Counted from the first letter of the stretch, positions 43,217-53,335 are shown. The stretch is DNA of 64,000 bases from Lacrimispora celerecrescens (GCF_000732605.1 NZ_JPME01000010.1:352015-416014); one strand, 5' to 3'. The notes: generated from the letters alone by a model not told the origin. Program-made: numbers and translations.

Positions 43217-45733
43217 TCAGCTTCCATAACTGTCAGCCACACTCCGCACCACCAGGTTCTCTTTCACCAGGTCTGGGCTCATATGGTCTTTAAAGTCTTT
43301 TTTGCTTACGTGAACCGTAACTCCTTCCGGTGATGTGATATCAAAAAAGTTATCAGAGAAAATAACGTCAAAGTCTTTCAAATAAAGCTCCACATACTGG
43401 CAGAAGCAGGAAGCCTTCACCGTAATATCAAAGCTATGCTCTGACTCTGTAACTGAAACGTCATAGGCCGGGGCATGATAATCAAAATGTTTTGGTTTTA
43501 CAAACAATACCGTCCGTTCCGTAAGAAGCTCTTCTCCCCTGAATAACCGGAATACGGAATAAACAGAAGAACAAAGGGCCTCATCATCGGTCCATGGAGA
43601 AAAATCTGTTTCCTTGCACTTTAACACCGACAACGCCGGCAAGCCGCCTTCCCATGCTTCTTCCCATAATACCCTAAATTCATGATCCATAAGAAGAATA
43701 TCCGCTCTGCACTGCTGTTCCTCCCTGGTATCATTATGAACGTAATAGGAAACATGAGGAGAGAGTTCCTTCTCTTCACCGATGGATATGGTAAAGGGCG
43801 CATAAAACCTGCGGGCCCCGTAATGGAGCGCTTTCCAGCGTCCGTAATAATCAATGCTCGCCCAGGAAGCCACCGGCCAGCAGTCATTGAGCTGCCAGTA
43901 GAGAGAGCCCATGCATTGCCCCCGTTTTCTTCTCCAGTGTTCCACGCCGTACTCAATGGCCTTTAACTGAAGGATCTGGGAGATATAAGCCAGGGAATCC
44001 GTATCCTTTGGATAAAGGAAGTAATCTGCTATGTAGTTTAATATTTTCCCGTTAGCGGCCGGGTTTTTCTGGTGGGATTCCATAACCTTACTGAAAATAT
44101 TCCGGTCCTCCGGCAGGGTAAAGGAGGCTATGGTTTTGCTGTGGGGAAAGGATTGGAATCCATATTCGGAACAAAAACTGAAATCTCCATATTCCGTAAA
44201 TGGCTTTCCTGAATGCCAGACCTCCCAGTAATGCTGATCCCCGCGGTTGGTCGCATTGGGATTGTCAAAGGCTCCTCCTGAGGACGGAGAGGACGGCCAG
44301 AAAAAGGTGGTATCATCACAGGCCTTAATTGCCCGGGGGAGAATATATTCAAATATTTTTGTATAGTCCGCTTTATATCTGGGGTGATGGCCTTTCAGTC
44401 TTGCCCACTCATCGGCCCAGCCCCATTCCATTTCATTATTACCGCACCACAGGGCCAGACAGGCATGGTGCCTTAAACGGCGTACATTGTCCTTTGTTTC
44501 TTCTACAATGTCCTCTTCAAATGTGTCGTTTAACGCATAGACATTGCATCCAAACATCAGGTCCTGCCAGATTAATATTCCTTCTTCATCGCATTTATCA
44601 TAAAAATAGTCATCAGGGTAATAACCTCCGCCCCAGACTCTTAAACAATTGAAGTTAGCGGCGGCACAGTCTTCGATCAGCTGTGCAGTCCTCTCCTTCG
44701 TCACTCTTGTTAAAATATTATCTTCCGGGATGTAATTTGCTCCCATGGTAAATATTTTAATTCCGTTCACCGTAATGGCAAACTCATTTCCGTATTCATT
44801 TTTGTCCGTGCTAACGGTCACGGTCCGAAGACCGATCCGGCACTCATAGGTGTCATGACAGGTTTCCGCCTCATCTAACAGGCGGATGCTCACCCTGTAT
44901 AATGGATGCTCACCTAAACCGTTGGGCCACCATAACCGGGGCTCCGGAATGGTTTCTTCATACTGCCATTCCCTGCTGTTTCGAACTGTCCTGGATACTA
45001 ACCCGCCTTCCGGATCTGTTATTTCAGTCTCGGTAAACCATGTCTGCCTTTGTTCCTGTCTGTTTTCATAAGAGGAAAGCTGCTTTATCTTTACTTCAAA
45101 TTTCAGCCCTGCGCTGCCGCTGCTCCCATGCTCTTGTCTGATTTGGACATCCTGGATTTTTGCTTCACTGAAATATTCGATGGCTATATTGCGAAAGATC
45201 CCCATATCCGGAAGCTGAGGACCCCAGTCCCATCCAAACATATAATGAGCCTTGCGAAGGGCTGCATTCCCGTGGATACATCCGGTGGAGGCATAGAAGA
45301 TATCATTTCCCTCATCCTCTTTCCTTACGAAGTCCAGAGGGGAGTGAAAGAAGACCTCGATCCGGTTTTCTCCTTCCTGCAAAAATTCTTTTACAGCGAA
45401 ACGGTAGGTTCTGTGCATATCCCTGGTTTCTGCCACCAGGCGGCTATTGATACTGATAGAGGCAATGGTATCGATCCCGTCGCAGATAAGTTCTGCGCAG
45501 GAAAAATCCAAATCCTCTCCTGATACCGTAAAGTTTCTTTCATAAAGATAATTATTTGCCATCAATTCCCGGACAGCATACTCGTTGCTTCTCCAATAAG
45601 GATCCTCGATCAGCTTATTTTGAAGCATATGGCTGATCACCGTTCCCGGCACTTCTCCCGTATATACGGCATCGTGGGAGGCGCTTTCGGAATGCCATTG
45701 CCAAATTCCATTTAATGATTGTATTTTTCGCAT
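43217..45733 (-). CDS. GH2 beta-mannosidase-like glycoside hydrolase
   Basis: 838 residues, cytoplasmic. N-terminal GH2 sugar-binding domain (LNGIWQWHS; GEVPGTVISHMLQ; YLYERNFTV), Ig-like domain, then a TIM barrel. The acid/base Glu is in WCGNNEMEWGWADEW near residue 425 and the nucleophile in FCSEYGFQSFP near 530. CMGSLYWQLNDCWPVASWASIDYYGRWKAL is typical of beta-mannosidases. It would remove terminal beta-mannose from imported oligosaccharides. It directly follows the permease genes in the operon. Confidence 0.92.
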   Translation of the reverse strand: MRKIQSLNGIWQWHSESASHDAVYTGEVPGTVISHMLQNKLIEDPYWRSNEYAVRELMANNYLYERNFTVSGEDLDFSCAELICDGIDTIASISINSRLVAETRDMHRTYRFAVKEFLQEGENRIEVFFHSPLDFVRKEDEGNDIFYASTGCIHGNAALRKAHYMFGWDWGPQLPDMGIFRNIAIEYFSEAKIQDVQIRQEHGSSGSAGLKFEVKIKQLSSYENRQEQRQTWFTETEITDPEGGLVSRTVRNSREWQYEETIPEPRLWWPNGLGEHPLYRVSIRLLDEAETCHDTYECRIGLRTVTVSTDKNEYGNEFAITVNGIKIFTMGANYIPEDNILTRVTKERTAQLIEDCAAANFNCLRVWGGGYYPDDYFYDKCDEEGILIWQDLMFGCNVYALNDTFEEDIVEETKDNVRRLRHHACLALWCGNNEMEWGWADEWARLKGHHPRYKADYTKIFEYILPRAIKACDDTTFFWPSSPSSGGAFDNPNATNRGDQHYWEVWHSGKPFTEYGDFSFCSEYGFQSFPHSKTIASFTLPEDRNIFSKVMESHQKNPAANGKILNYIADYFLYPKDTDSLAYISQILQLKAIEYGVEHWRRKRGQCMGSLYWQLNDCWPVASWASIDYYGRWKALHYGARRFYAPFTISIGEEKELSPHVSYYVHNDTREEQQCRADILLMDHEFRVLWEEAWEGGLPALSVLKCKETDFSPWTDDEALCSSVYSVFRLFRGEELLTERTVLFVKPKHFDYHAPAYDVSVTESEHSFDITVKASCFCQYVELYLKDFDVIFSDNFFDITSPEGVTVHVSKKDFKDHMSPDLVKENLVVRSVADSYGS

Positions 45734-45748
45734 AGTTTCACCTGCTCA

Positions 45749-46573
45749 TTACGCCTTCAAACCACTGGTTGCAATTCCTTCCACAAAGTTTTTCTGGAAT
45801 ACCGCAAAGCAGACAATGACCGGAAGAACAAATACAACCGCTGCTGCCATCAGCCTTGCCCAGTCCACGGAATATTCACTCATATACTGCTGAAGACCAA
45901 GGGAAAGTGTATACATACCAGGCTTTGTTATAAAAATCAAAGGATATAAATAATCACTCCAGGCATCCAAAAATGCATATATCCCGATGGTGGTAAGAAC
46001 CGGCTTGCAAAGGGGAAGTGCAATTTTATAATAACGCTGGAATTCCGTAGCTCCGTCGATTTTCCCTGCCTCAATCAGACTGTTTGGAATACCTGCAAAA
46101 AACTGCCGGACAATAACAATATAATATGCCTTTCCAAAAAATGCCGGAAGAATCAGGGGAATGTATGTATTCGTAAGCCCAAGCTTAGAATAAATCTTAT
46201 ACAATGGCACCATGGTAACAGTTATAGGGATCATCATCGTCGCCATGACCAGTCCTGAGATGATGTCAGCGCCTTTCCATTTGATTTTCACCAGGGAATA
46301 CGCTACCATAGGCGTAACCAGAAGCTGGCCTATAAGGGAAATGGCCGTGATAAACACTGTATTTCCCATGTACTTAAAATATGGAATTGCTGCAAAAGCT
46401 GCCGGATAGTTCTCCTTCACCCATACACGGGGAAACAGCTTAACCGGAATGGTGAACGCATCGTTGTTGGTTTTGAAAGAAGTGAGCACCATAACCATAA
46501 AGGGCGATATGAAAATCAAAGCCAGCAAGGCAACCAGAGCAAAAAACAAAACTTTGCTTATACTATTCTTCAT
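45749..46573 (-). CDS. sugar ABC transporter permease (MalG type)
   Basis: 274 residues with six membrane segments. The inner-membrane ATPase-coupling loop EAGKIDGATEFQRYYKIALPLCKP matches the EAA motif of CUT1 permeases. It forms a heterodimer with the MalF-type permease encoded two bases upstream. No ATPase gene is in the operon; as in many Firmicutes, a shared MsmK/UgpC-type ATPase elsewhere is likely. Confidence 0.93.
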   Translation of the reverse strand: MKNSISKVLFFALVALLALIFISPFMVMVLTSFKTNNDAFTIPVKLFPRVWVKENYPAAFAAIPYFKYMGNTVFITAISLIGQLLVTPMVAYSLVKIKWKGADIISGLVMATMMIPITVTMVPLYKIYSKLGLTNTYIPLILPAFFGKAYYIVIVRQFFAGIPNSLIEAGKIDGATEFQRYYKIALPLCKPVLTTIGIYAFLDAWSDYLYPLIFITKPGMYTLSLGLQQYMSEYSVDWARLMAAAVVFVLPVIVCFAVFQKNFVEGIATSGLKA

Positions 46574-46575
46574 GC

Positions 46576-47499
46576 TTATTCACCTCCGGCATTTTCTGTA
46601 ACTTTTCTCGTAACTTTGGTCATAAAAACCGTCAAGATTGCAACAATGATAAACAGCAGCCACGCCATTGCCGAAGCCTTACCCATCTTTAAATAGGTAA
46701 ATGCATTATGGAATACATACAGCGGATACATAAGAATGGAATTCTCAGGTCCGCCGGCGGCGCTTCCGCCCTTTACTCCGGCATTTGCACTAATAATAAT
46801 GTACACCTGCTGGAAATACTGGAATGCATTTATGGTACTTAAAATGGCCTGATACACCAGAACATGAGCAATACATGGTACCGTAATATAGAAAAATCTG
46901 GCAACCTTTCCGGCACCGTCGATTTCTGCGGATTCATAGTAGCTTCTTGGCACGGACTGTAAGGCTGACATGCAGACTAACATCATGGTACCGGTGTTCC
47001 ACGTTCCCATGAGGACCAGCGCCCACTTGGTATAATGAGCATCCATAAGCCATGCCGGCCCGCTGATTCCAAACCAGCTTAATACGTTATTGATATAGCC
47101 GTAGGTAGGGTCAAACATCCAGATCCATACCATAGTCGCTGCAACCATAGGGATTACGGAAGGCAGGAAAAATGCTGTCCTGACAAAACCGCGCCCCTTA
47201 AAATCGGCGCATACGATGCTGGCCAGAAGCAGCGCTACGAACAGATTGATGGGCGTAGATACAAAGGCCATAAATAAGGTATTTCCCAAGCTCTTCCAAA
47301 CAAGAGGATCACTGAAGATGTCTTTATAATTATCTAGTCCCACCCACTGCGGAGCTGTTACGGCATTGAACTTTGTAAGGCTGTAATACAGAGAGCTTAT
47401 CAGCGGGTATACGCTAAAAGCCAGAAAGCCCAGAATCCACGGAGATGAAAACAGCAGGCCGTTTATAAAATCCCGCTGTGTCGCGTTTCGTCCCTTCAT
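46576..47499 (-). CDS. sugar ABC transporter permease (MalF type)
   Basis: 307 residues from the ATG that follows GAGAGGGGAAAAGGA; a longer frame upstream lacks a better site. Six membrane segments. The N-terminus (NATQRDFINGLLFSSPWILGFLAFSVYPLISSLYYS) and the EAA loop (YYESAEIDGAGKVARFFYITVPCIAHV) are CUT1-type. Partner of the MalG-type permease and of the binding protein gene just upstream. Confidence 0.93.
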   Translation of the reverse strand: MKGRNATQRDFINGLLFSSPWILGFLAFSVYPLISSLYYSLTKFNAVTAPQWVGLDNYKDIFSDPLVWKSLGNTLFMAFVSTPINLFVALLLASIVCADFKGRGFVRTAFFLPSVIPMVAATMVWIWMFDPTYGYINNVLSWFGISGPAWLMDAHYTKWALVLMGTWNTGTMMLVCMSALQSVPRSYYESAEIDGAGKVARFFYITVPCIAHVLVYQAILSTINAFQYFQQVYIIISANAGVKGGSAAGGPENSILMYPLYVFHNAFTYLKMGKASAMAWLLFIIVAILTVFMTKVTRKVTENAGGE

Positions 47500-47579
47500 T
47501 CCTTTTCCCCTCTCAAACATGAAGATCAGGCACTGCATTATGCAGATTTCTGCCTGCAGCGCCCCTAATTAGTGAATTG

Positions 47580-48923
47580 TTATTTTAAATTTGCGCTTTG
47601 TCCTGCGAGAGCTTTCAGTGCTTCTTCAGGAGTCTTTGAACCGGAATAAACGGTATCAAGTGTTGCATTGATCATGGATATGTATTCATCATAATCTGCC
47701 ATTACCGGATACTGAATGCCCTTTTCCTGCTTTAAAGCGTCAATAAATTCTGTAAATCCAGGAACTGCCTTGATATCAGCATCATCGTATAAAGCTTTTA
47801 CTGCCGGAAGATTTCCTGTTCCAAGATCAATGATCTTAGCGCCTTCCTGACTGCAGAGCCATTTTGTAAAGTCCCAGGCTCCATCTTTATTCTTAGCCAT
47901 TGCCGGTACTGCTACAGAGTCAGTCTCATAGCGGCTGGTTCCTCTTAACTCCGGATTTGCCTGTGTACCAGGAATCAAGGTAATGCCGTAATCAACGGTG
48001 GATTTAAAGTTCTTCATCATCGTAGGAAGCCAGGAACCGTCAAGACGGAACAGCTGCTTGCCCTGGAAGAACATATCCTGCTCTGTATAGCGGTTTGTAT
48101 TTGCCGTTCCAATAAACCCATCCAGAGCCTTTCCGCCAAACTGGTCTCTGTATTTAACGTTCATATTAAGGCTCTCTAAAATACCTGCGTTATCAGGAGT
48201 AACATTGGATTCCTCATCCCACCATCTTCCGCCAAAGCCGTAGATCAGCTCCTGTCTTGCAGAAGCATATGGGAATAAGGGATATCCAAGCACCTCAATA
48301 TTTCCGCTGCCATCTACCTTCGTGGCCTTTACCGCCATCTCATACATCTCTTCCATGGTTTTTGGCGGCTCGGTGTATCCGGCTTCCTTTAACAGTTCCT
48401 TGTTGTAGTACATCTGGATGGTGTAGGCATCAAGGGGAAGAGCATAAATGGCTCTGTCAATGGTATTTGCATTCATAGCCTGCTCGGAATAAATGGAGGA
48501 ATCAAAGGATTCCTTGTCTGCATATGGCTGCAGGCTTTCCAGCAAGCCATTTTTTTGATACTGCACCACGGTCTGGTTGCTTATTTTGATTACATCAGGT
48601 GATTCGTTGCTGCTCATGGCTACGATTACTTTCTGAGCATCCGTAACGCTTAAACCTTCCACCTTATAATTGCTCTGGGAAGCATTGTACTCACTGATCG
48701 CCTTCTCATAGACAGCTGCTTCATCCCCTGTGTTGTTGTACCAGAACGTGATCACCTGTGCTTCCTTGTTTTCTGCCGGAGCAGATGTTTCCCCGCTTGT
48801 TGTCTCCCCGCTGGCCGCTGTTGTCTGTGCTGTGGTGGCCTGTGTGGAAGAACTGCTGCCGCAGCCGGTAACCGCTAATGCAGCCATACCTGCAGCCATA
48901 ATAATACTAATTGCTCTTTTCAT
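47580..48923 (-). CDS. sugar ABC transporter substrate-binding lipoprotein
   Basis: 447 residues. Signal peptide with lipobox AVTGC, then a Ser/Thr/Ala-rich linker to about residue 50. The mature part is a CUT1 family binding protein (VITFWYNNTGDEAAVYEKAISEYN; DVIKISNQTVVQYQKNGLLESL; WDFTKWLCSQEGAKI). Ligand expected: an oligosaccharide or glycoconjugate, by family and operon content. First gene of an eight-gene operon with a clear promoter. Confidence 0.94.
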   Translation of the reverse strand: MKRAISIIMAAGMAALAVTGCGSSSSTQATTAQTTAASGETTSGETSAPAENKEAQVITFWYNNTGDEAAVYEKAISEYNASQSNYKVEGLSVTDAQKVIVAMSSNESPDVIKISNQTVVQYQKNGLLESLQPYADKESFDSSIYSEQAMNANTIDRAIYALPLDAYTIQMYYNKELLKEAGYTEPPKTMEEMYEMAVKATKVDGSGNIEVLGYPLFPYASARQELIYGFGGRWWDEESNVTPDNAGILESLNMNVKYRDQFGGKALDGFIGTANTNRYTEQDMFFQGKQLFRLDGSWLPTMMKNFKSTVDYGITLIPGTQANPELRGTSRYETDSVAVPAMAKNKDGAWDFTKWLCSQEGAKIIDLGTGNLPAVKALYDDADIKAVPGFTEFIDALKQEKGIQYPVMADYDEYISMINATLDTVYSGSKTPEEALKALAGQSANLK

Positions 48924-48999
48924 AAAATACCTCCTTTTAAAAATATGGTTTGAACTTTTTGTTGATTGGCCTTCAACATTTTGTTTAACTCATAATCAA

Positions 49000-49028
49000 T
49001 ATATACTATACTTCATGTGTTTTGTCAA
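49000..49028 (-). promoter_or_regulatory. promoter of the ABC-glycosidase operon
   Basis: TTGACA (49028-49023), 17 bp, TATATA (49005-49000) on the minus strand. Confidence 0.65.
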
Positions 49029-49110
49029 CAATAATAATGGGATTACTTTCGTTTTTTTGTTTGTTTTTTATAATGTTAACTTTTTTATTCAACAAATAAT
49101 GGATTATTAC

Positions 49111-49139
49111 TGGACTTTATCTCACATTTCATTTATAAT
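49111..49139 (+). promoter_or_regulatory. promoter of the YheO-type regulator
   Basis: TGGACT (49111-49116), 17 bp, TATAAT (49134-49139). Confidence 0.6.
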
Positions 49140-49176
49140 TTATTTAGACATTTTGTTGAAAGGATAAAATACTACT

Positions 49177-49815
49177 ATGGGATATGTATCTGATAACCTG
49201 AACCTGTTGTCTGACATTGCAAAATGCATTGCGATGCAATTCGGAGAAAACTGTGAAGTGGTTTTGCATGACCTTACCCTGCCGTATGACCAGACAATCG
49301 TTGCAATCTGGAACGGACATGTGACCGGAAGAAAAGTCGGAGACGGAGGCACCAATGCCGGATTAGAGATTTTAAAGGGATCCGCAGCACCGGATGACCA
49401 GTACAGCTACGTTAACGCCACACCCAACGGCCGGATCTTACGTTCTTCCAGCAAGTACTTTCGTGACGAATATGGAAAAGTGAATGGAAGCCTGTGCATT
49501 AATTTAGATATAACAGATATGATTAAATGTGAGAATACCTTGCGGTCCTTTACCGGTTCCGGCTCCTCAGCCCTCACCCAGACCCCGGAACTGTTTGTGG
49601 GCAATGTTGATGAGCTGCTGGAGATTATGATGAAAGAAGCCGTTAGCATGACCGGAAAATCCGTAGGGAATCTGACCAAAGAAGAGAAGGTTGCTGTTGT
49701 TCACAACTTAGATGGCAAGGGTTTTTTCCTGATAAAGAAGGCTGCAGAAAAGCTGGCTGACTTTTTGGGATTGTCCAGATACAGCATTTATAACTATCTG
49801 AACGAAAGTCATTAA
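49177..49815 (+). CDS. YheO-type PAS/helix-turn-helix transcriptional regulator
   Basis: 212 residues, with the start eight bases after GAAAGGAT. N-terminal YheO-like PAS domain (SDIAKCIAMQFGENCEVVLHDLTLPYDQTIVAIWNGHVTGRKVGD; YGKVNGSLCINLDITD) and a C-terminal helix-turn-helix (KEEKVAVVHNLDGKGFFLIKKAAEKLADFLGLSRYSIYNYLNE). Such regulators often sit beside RidA and D-amino acid or dehydratase genes. It is divergent from the eight-gene operon, with shared boxes between them, so it very likely controls that operon and itself. The ligand is unknown. Confidence 0.92.
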   Translation: MGYVSDNLNLLSDIAKCIAMQFGENCEVVLHDLTLPYDQTIVAIWNGHVTGRKVGDGGTNAGLEILKGSAAPDDQYSYVNATPNGRILRSSSKYFRDEYGKVNGSLCINLDITDMIKCENTLRSFTGSGSSALTQTPELFVGNVDELLEIMMKEAVSMTGKSVGNLTKEEKVAVVHNLDGKGFFLIKKAAEKLADFLGLSRYSIYNYLNESH

Positions 49816-49838
49816 TTTTTTATGATTGGCGAAATGAT

Positions 49839-49890
49839 AAGGAGGGTTCCCAAAAGTCACAGAAGTGACTTTTAAGAACCCTCCTTTTTA
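49839..49890 (+). terminator. terminator after the YheO-type regulator
   Basis: AAGGAGGGTTC and AAGTCAC pair with GTGACTT and GAACCCTCCTT, ending in five Ts on the plus strand. The hairpin may also help end the converging jet transcript. Confidence 0.85.
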
Positions 49891-49942
49891 TATAAAACAA
49901 TTGCTATTCTAAAACCATCGAAGCCCTTACCCTGATATTTTC

Positions 49943-52900
49943 TCAGGAATCCTGCAAATCAAGGTTATCTTCCATCTCCTCTTCATCAAGCTCCCGCATC
50001 AGCTCCGGAAAACTCTCCCGCTCAAATTCCTGAATGGATATAGATTTCTTATTTGGATTGGCGAACACAAAGGTCTTGTCTACGTTTTCCACATAATTCT
50101 GGATCTTGTCATTGGTTGCGCTGATGATAGCCTGGAAGCCCAGTCCTCTGATCAGCTCAATACAACTTGCCACCTTTTCCGCATCCATCTTGGAGAACGC
50201 CTCATCAAGCACCACCAGGCGAAGGGTTGGATTTCTCTGTATCTTAGGTGATAAACTGATCCGGTAAGCCTGGGCAAAGCTGGCTAATAAGGCTACGTAA
50301 AGCGGATTCTGTCCCTCGCCTCCGGAATTTTTCTTGATCATCTTGCTTAAACGGATCTTAATGACCTCATCCTCGTTCTGGATGATCTGCTGCATATCAA
50401 AGGATAGATACGTCCGGTAATCCGCATACTTATCCATGTTCCGTTTGGCCTCTTCCATCTCCTCCGGTGTGGCATTTTCCGGTGGGATGAAGATATTTAT
50501 TAAGTCATTGATGATTTCCCCGTACTGGTTCTCATGCTCCATAGTGAATAAGTTCATCTGGTTATCCAGGGTATCCGTAAGATAGGCGGGATTTACCTCC
50601 AGGGAATTATCCATGAACATGTCATAATATCTCCCATCCGGCCCTTTATTCCTTCCAATGACAAACTGATACTTATCCTTGCCGAAATCCAGTTTGCTGA
50701 TGATCTTGTTCAGCTCATCTTTACGTAAAAGAGCATCCCTTATGGCACTTCGGATCTTGAACATAAAGTCATCCTTAAAATGAAGGACAGCAGACTTAGC
50801 CTGCTCAGCGGCCATCTTTTTATATTCCTCCAGATTTCCGCACTCCATGGTCTCAAGAAGACGGTCATATTCCCCATTATCCTTTGCTGTCAGGGAAAAA
50901 TTCCGATTGGGATATTTTCTTGCATACTCACCTCTGGAACCTACAAGAGCCTGGAACGCCTGATCACGGGCTTCTTCCGACCTCCTGCATTCTCCGAAAA
51001 ATTCATTCTTAAGGCGGTCGTACCGGCAATTTTCTCTGCTTTCCAATATTTCATGAACCTTGGCTTCCAGTTCCTCATCCGGTTCAAATTCCCGTTCTTT
51101 TGCGACCAGTTCTTCCTGCAGCTGCAGGGATTCTCTGCGGAAGCGTTCGATCTCGCTGTTGATACCAAAAATCAGCTCTGCGACTGCACTCTGCTCCGCC
51201 CTCTTTCTATCACAGAGCTGTAAGATGGCTTCCCTTTCCTTCACCCACGCTTCTACATCCTGGGCCTTCAGCTTTTCAAACTTCTGTTCCAGCCGCCTGA
51301 TCTCTTTACCCTTTTCCTTAAAGGCCTCCATATCCTGCTGCCACTCCAGGTAAACGCCCGTGTCTTCTCCTAAGTCTTCCATGGATAAGATACGTTTGCA
51401 TTCCTTTAAAACCTGTTCCTGAGGCTTTTTCTCCTCTTCCATAGAAACCAGATTCTTTTCCAGAAGCCGGATCCTTCTCCTGACGCTGTCCTTGCCGATA
51501 TATGCAAATTTCGTATAATTATCGGGATTCATATGCTGCAGGCGGAACGTATGGTATAGCATACAGTCAGGGGTCACTCCAATGCGGCTGCGGCGCAGCT
51601 CTTCCAAGTTCGTGCACTTGACGACCCTGCCCAAAAGTAAGTCAATGTACGGCTGTAAATAAGCCTCTCTCACTGTAATTTCCTCAGCAAGACCGCCTTT
51701 TACTACTTCATAGGAATTCTGCCCTACCTTTTCTGTATCCAGAACTGCCACATTAAAATACTCAGACCGGTCTAGTTCTCCGTAAGCCGCCATAGCTGCT
51801 TCTGCATAAGCCGGAGCCACTACCAGGGACAGCTTATTATTGCCCAGATAGCCTTCCACCGCATTTCTCCAGGTCTCGTCTCTGATGTCCAGAAGATCTG
51901 CAAGCACATGGACCTCCACCGCCTTGCCGGTTTCTTCTAAAAGCCGCTGCTGGATCAGAGACCGTGCACGTTCCAGATATTTGGGGTATGCCTTATTACC
52001 GGCCTTTAGCTGGGCCAGCTCTTCACTTGTCTGGCGCTCTTTTTTCCGAATGTCCCGAAGAATTCCTTCTGCCTCTTTTTGAGCTTCTTCGGTTTCCTTT
52101 CTCATTTCGGCAATGGATTTTTTCAGGCGGACTAACTTTTCTTCATCAATGGTATTCTTCTCAAATTCTTCGATGTCCCATATGGTCTGGTTGGAGGTAG
52201 CCTCTTCCTCTATCCATTCCTTCAGCCGTTCTCCTGTCTGAGACCATTTGGTAAAGCTTTTATTTAAATGGTTTGATAATTCCTTTGCAGAGTCCAGCTG
52301 ATTCTTAAGATCCTCATAACCCGTGGAAGAAATCCGTCCAAGCAGTTCATTTCCCTGTCTGGTTAAATCTTCCATCTGTCCTTCTAACGCTGTCCTCTGA
52401 TTTTCCTGGCGGTCTAAATCCTCCCTGGCAAGCCTGGACTTATCTGTTAATGCCTGGATCCTTGCCTGATAATCCAGAATTTCCATCTTGCGGAAGAAAT
52501 ATGTATTTTTACTAATCTCCCCTTCTTTTTCACGAACTGCAGAAAACTTTTCCCTCATTCCATTTAAATAACCGATCTCAACAACTGTGTCTTCAATCTT
52601 CTTTCGCATCCGCCCGTACTGCATGACGCTTTCCTGCATGTCCTCAATGTGGATGTCCTGCTCCATGCAGATGTATTCCTTTACAAAATCCTCCAGCTTG
52701 ATGTTCATGCGGAAGGGAATCGCACGCTTAAACAAAAGGGGGAATTTTTCCGAATCAAGACCGCCTAAGTATACATCATACAACTGTCTGCGGAACCGCT
52801 CGTTGTGGGAGGTTGCAAAATAATCTTCTTTGGGGTATAAGGTCTGCAAATAAGCAGTTACTTCCTGAATGGTCATGGTCCTGGAACCGGTACGGTAACC

Positions 52901-53335
52901 GTTTTCCCAAAGAGGACCTTTATGCCAGAAGAACTTTCTGGATATCTCATTGGTAGTCGTATCCACGTCAAAGACAATTCCAACGCACTGGCATTCTCCC
53001 GTATCCGTTCGTTTCAGTTCAAGCACAATGGTGGTTGAGAAATTCTGGTTCCGCAAATAGGCAAATTCATTGTTTTCACCGATATTCACCATCCCCCGCA
53101 AATATTCGATCAGACTCCGGTCGGAGTCATCAGACGCTGCCTTATTAAAGAATCCCCGGCCATCGGTGTTGGCGTAAAGGAGAATCTGCATGGCATCAAT
53201 GACCGTTGACTTTCCACTGCCGGAATGTCCGGTAAAGAAGTTGATCTCCTGATTAAAGGATAAGGTTTTCCGGCTGATGTAATGCCAGTTATTAAGGAGT
53301 ATCCGGGACAGGGCTTCAAATTTCTGGTTCGTCAT
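49943..53335 (-). CDS. jetC: JetC/MksB-like SMC-family ATPase
   Basis: 1130 residues from an ATG nine bases after AAGGAG; a TTG 21 bases earlier is less likely. Walker A GHSGSGKST at residues 36-44, long coiled coils with a central hinge-like domain (about 470-640), C-terminal signature NSGGEGQNPL and Walker B LRLVVLDEAFSKMD. This is the MukB-like ATPase of Wadjet/MksBEF complexes, which extrude DNA loops. Its start overlaps jetB by 20 bp. The JetD/MksG nuclease gene expected after it is not there: a terminator and the YheO gene follow. Function may thus be chromosome organisation rather than plasmid cleavage. Confidence 0.9.
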   Translation of the reverse strand: MTNQKFEALSRILLNNWHYISRKTLSFNQEINFFTGHSGSGKSTVIDAMQILLYANTDGRGFFNKAASDDSDRSLIEYLRGMVNIGENNEFAYLRNQNFSTTIVLELKRTDTGECQCVGIVFDVDTTTNEISRKFFWHKGPLWENGYRTGSRTMTIQEVTAYLQTLYPKEDYFATSHNERFRRQLYDVYLGGLDSEKFPLLFKRAIPFRMNIKLEDFVKEYICMEQDIHIEDMQESVMQYGRMRKKIEDTVVEIGYLNGMREKFSAVREKEGEISKNTYFFRKMEILDYQARIQALTDKSRLAREDLDRQENQRTALEGQMEDLTRQGNELLGRISSTGYEDLKNQLDSAKELSNHLNKSFTKWSQTGERLKEWIEEEATSNQTIWDIEEFEKNTIDEEKLVRLKKSIAEMRKETEEAQKEAEGILRDIRKKERQTSEELAQLKAGNKAYPKYLERARSLIQQRLLEETGKAVEVHVLADLLDIRDETWRNAVEGYLGNNKLSLVVAPAYAEAAMAAYGELDRSEYFNVAVLDTEKVGQNSYEVVKGGLAEEITVREAYLQPYIDLLLGRVVKCTNLEELRRSRIGVTPDCMLYHTFRLQHMNPDNYTKFAYIGKDSVRRRIRLLEKNLVSMEEEKKPQEQVLKECKRILSMEDLGEDTGVYLEWQQDMEAFKEKGKEIRRLEQKFEKLKAQDVEAWVKEREAILQLCDRKRAEQSAVAELIFGINSEIERFRRESLQLQEELVAKEREFEPDEELEAKVHEILESRENCRYDRLKNEFFGECRRSEEARDQAFQALVGSRGEYARKYPNRNFSLTAKDNGEYDRLLETMECGNLEEYKKMAAEQAKSAVLHFKDDFMFKIRSAIRDALLRKDELNKIISKLDFGKDKYQFVIGRNKGPDGRYYDMFMDNSLEVNPAYLTDTLDNQMNLFTMEHENQYGEIINDLINIFIPPENATPEEMEEAKRNMDKYADYRTYLSFDMQQIIQNEDEVIKIRLSKMIKKNSGGEGQNPLYVALLASFAQAYRISLSPKIQRNPTLRLVVLDEAFSKMDAEKVASCIELIRGLGFQAIISATNDKIQNYVENVDKTFVFANPNKKSISIQEFERESFPELMRELDEEEMEDNLDLQDS

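Larger units (their letters stand above)
48972..49160. promoter_or_regulatory. repeated TTGTTGAA-type boxes in the divergent control region
   Basis: TTCAACATTTTGTTTAA (48972-48988), ATTCAACAAAT (49087-49097) and ACATTTTGTTGAA (49148-49160) share an inverted core. One lies downstream of the operon promoter and one on the regulator's own transcript start. Likely binding sites of the YheO-type regulator. Confidence 0.45.
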
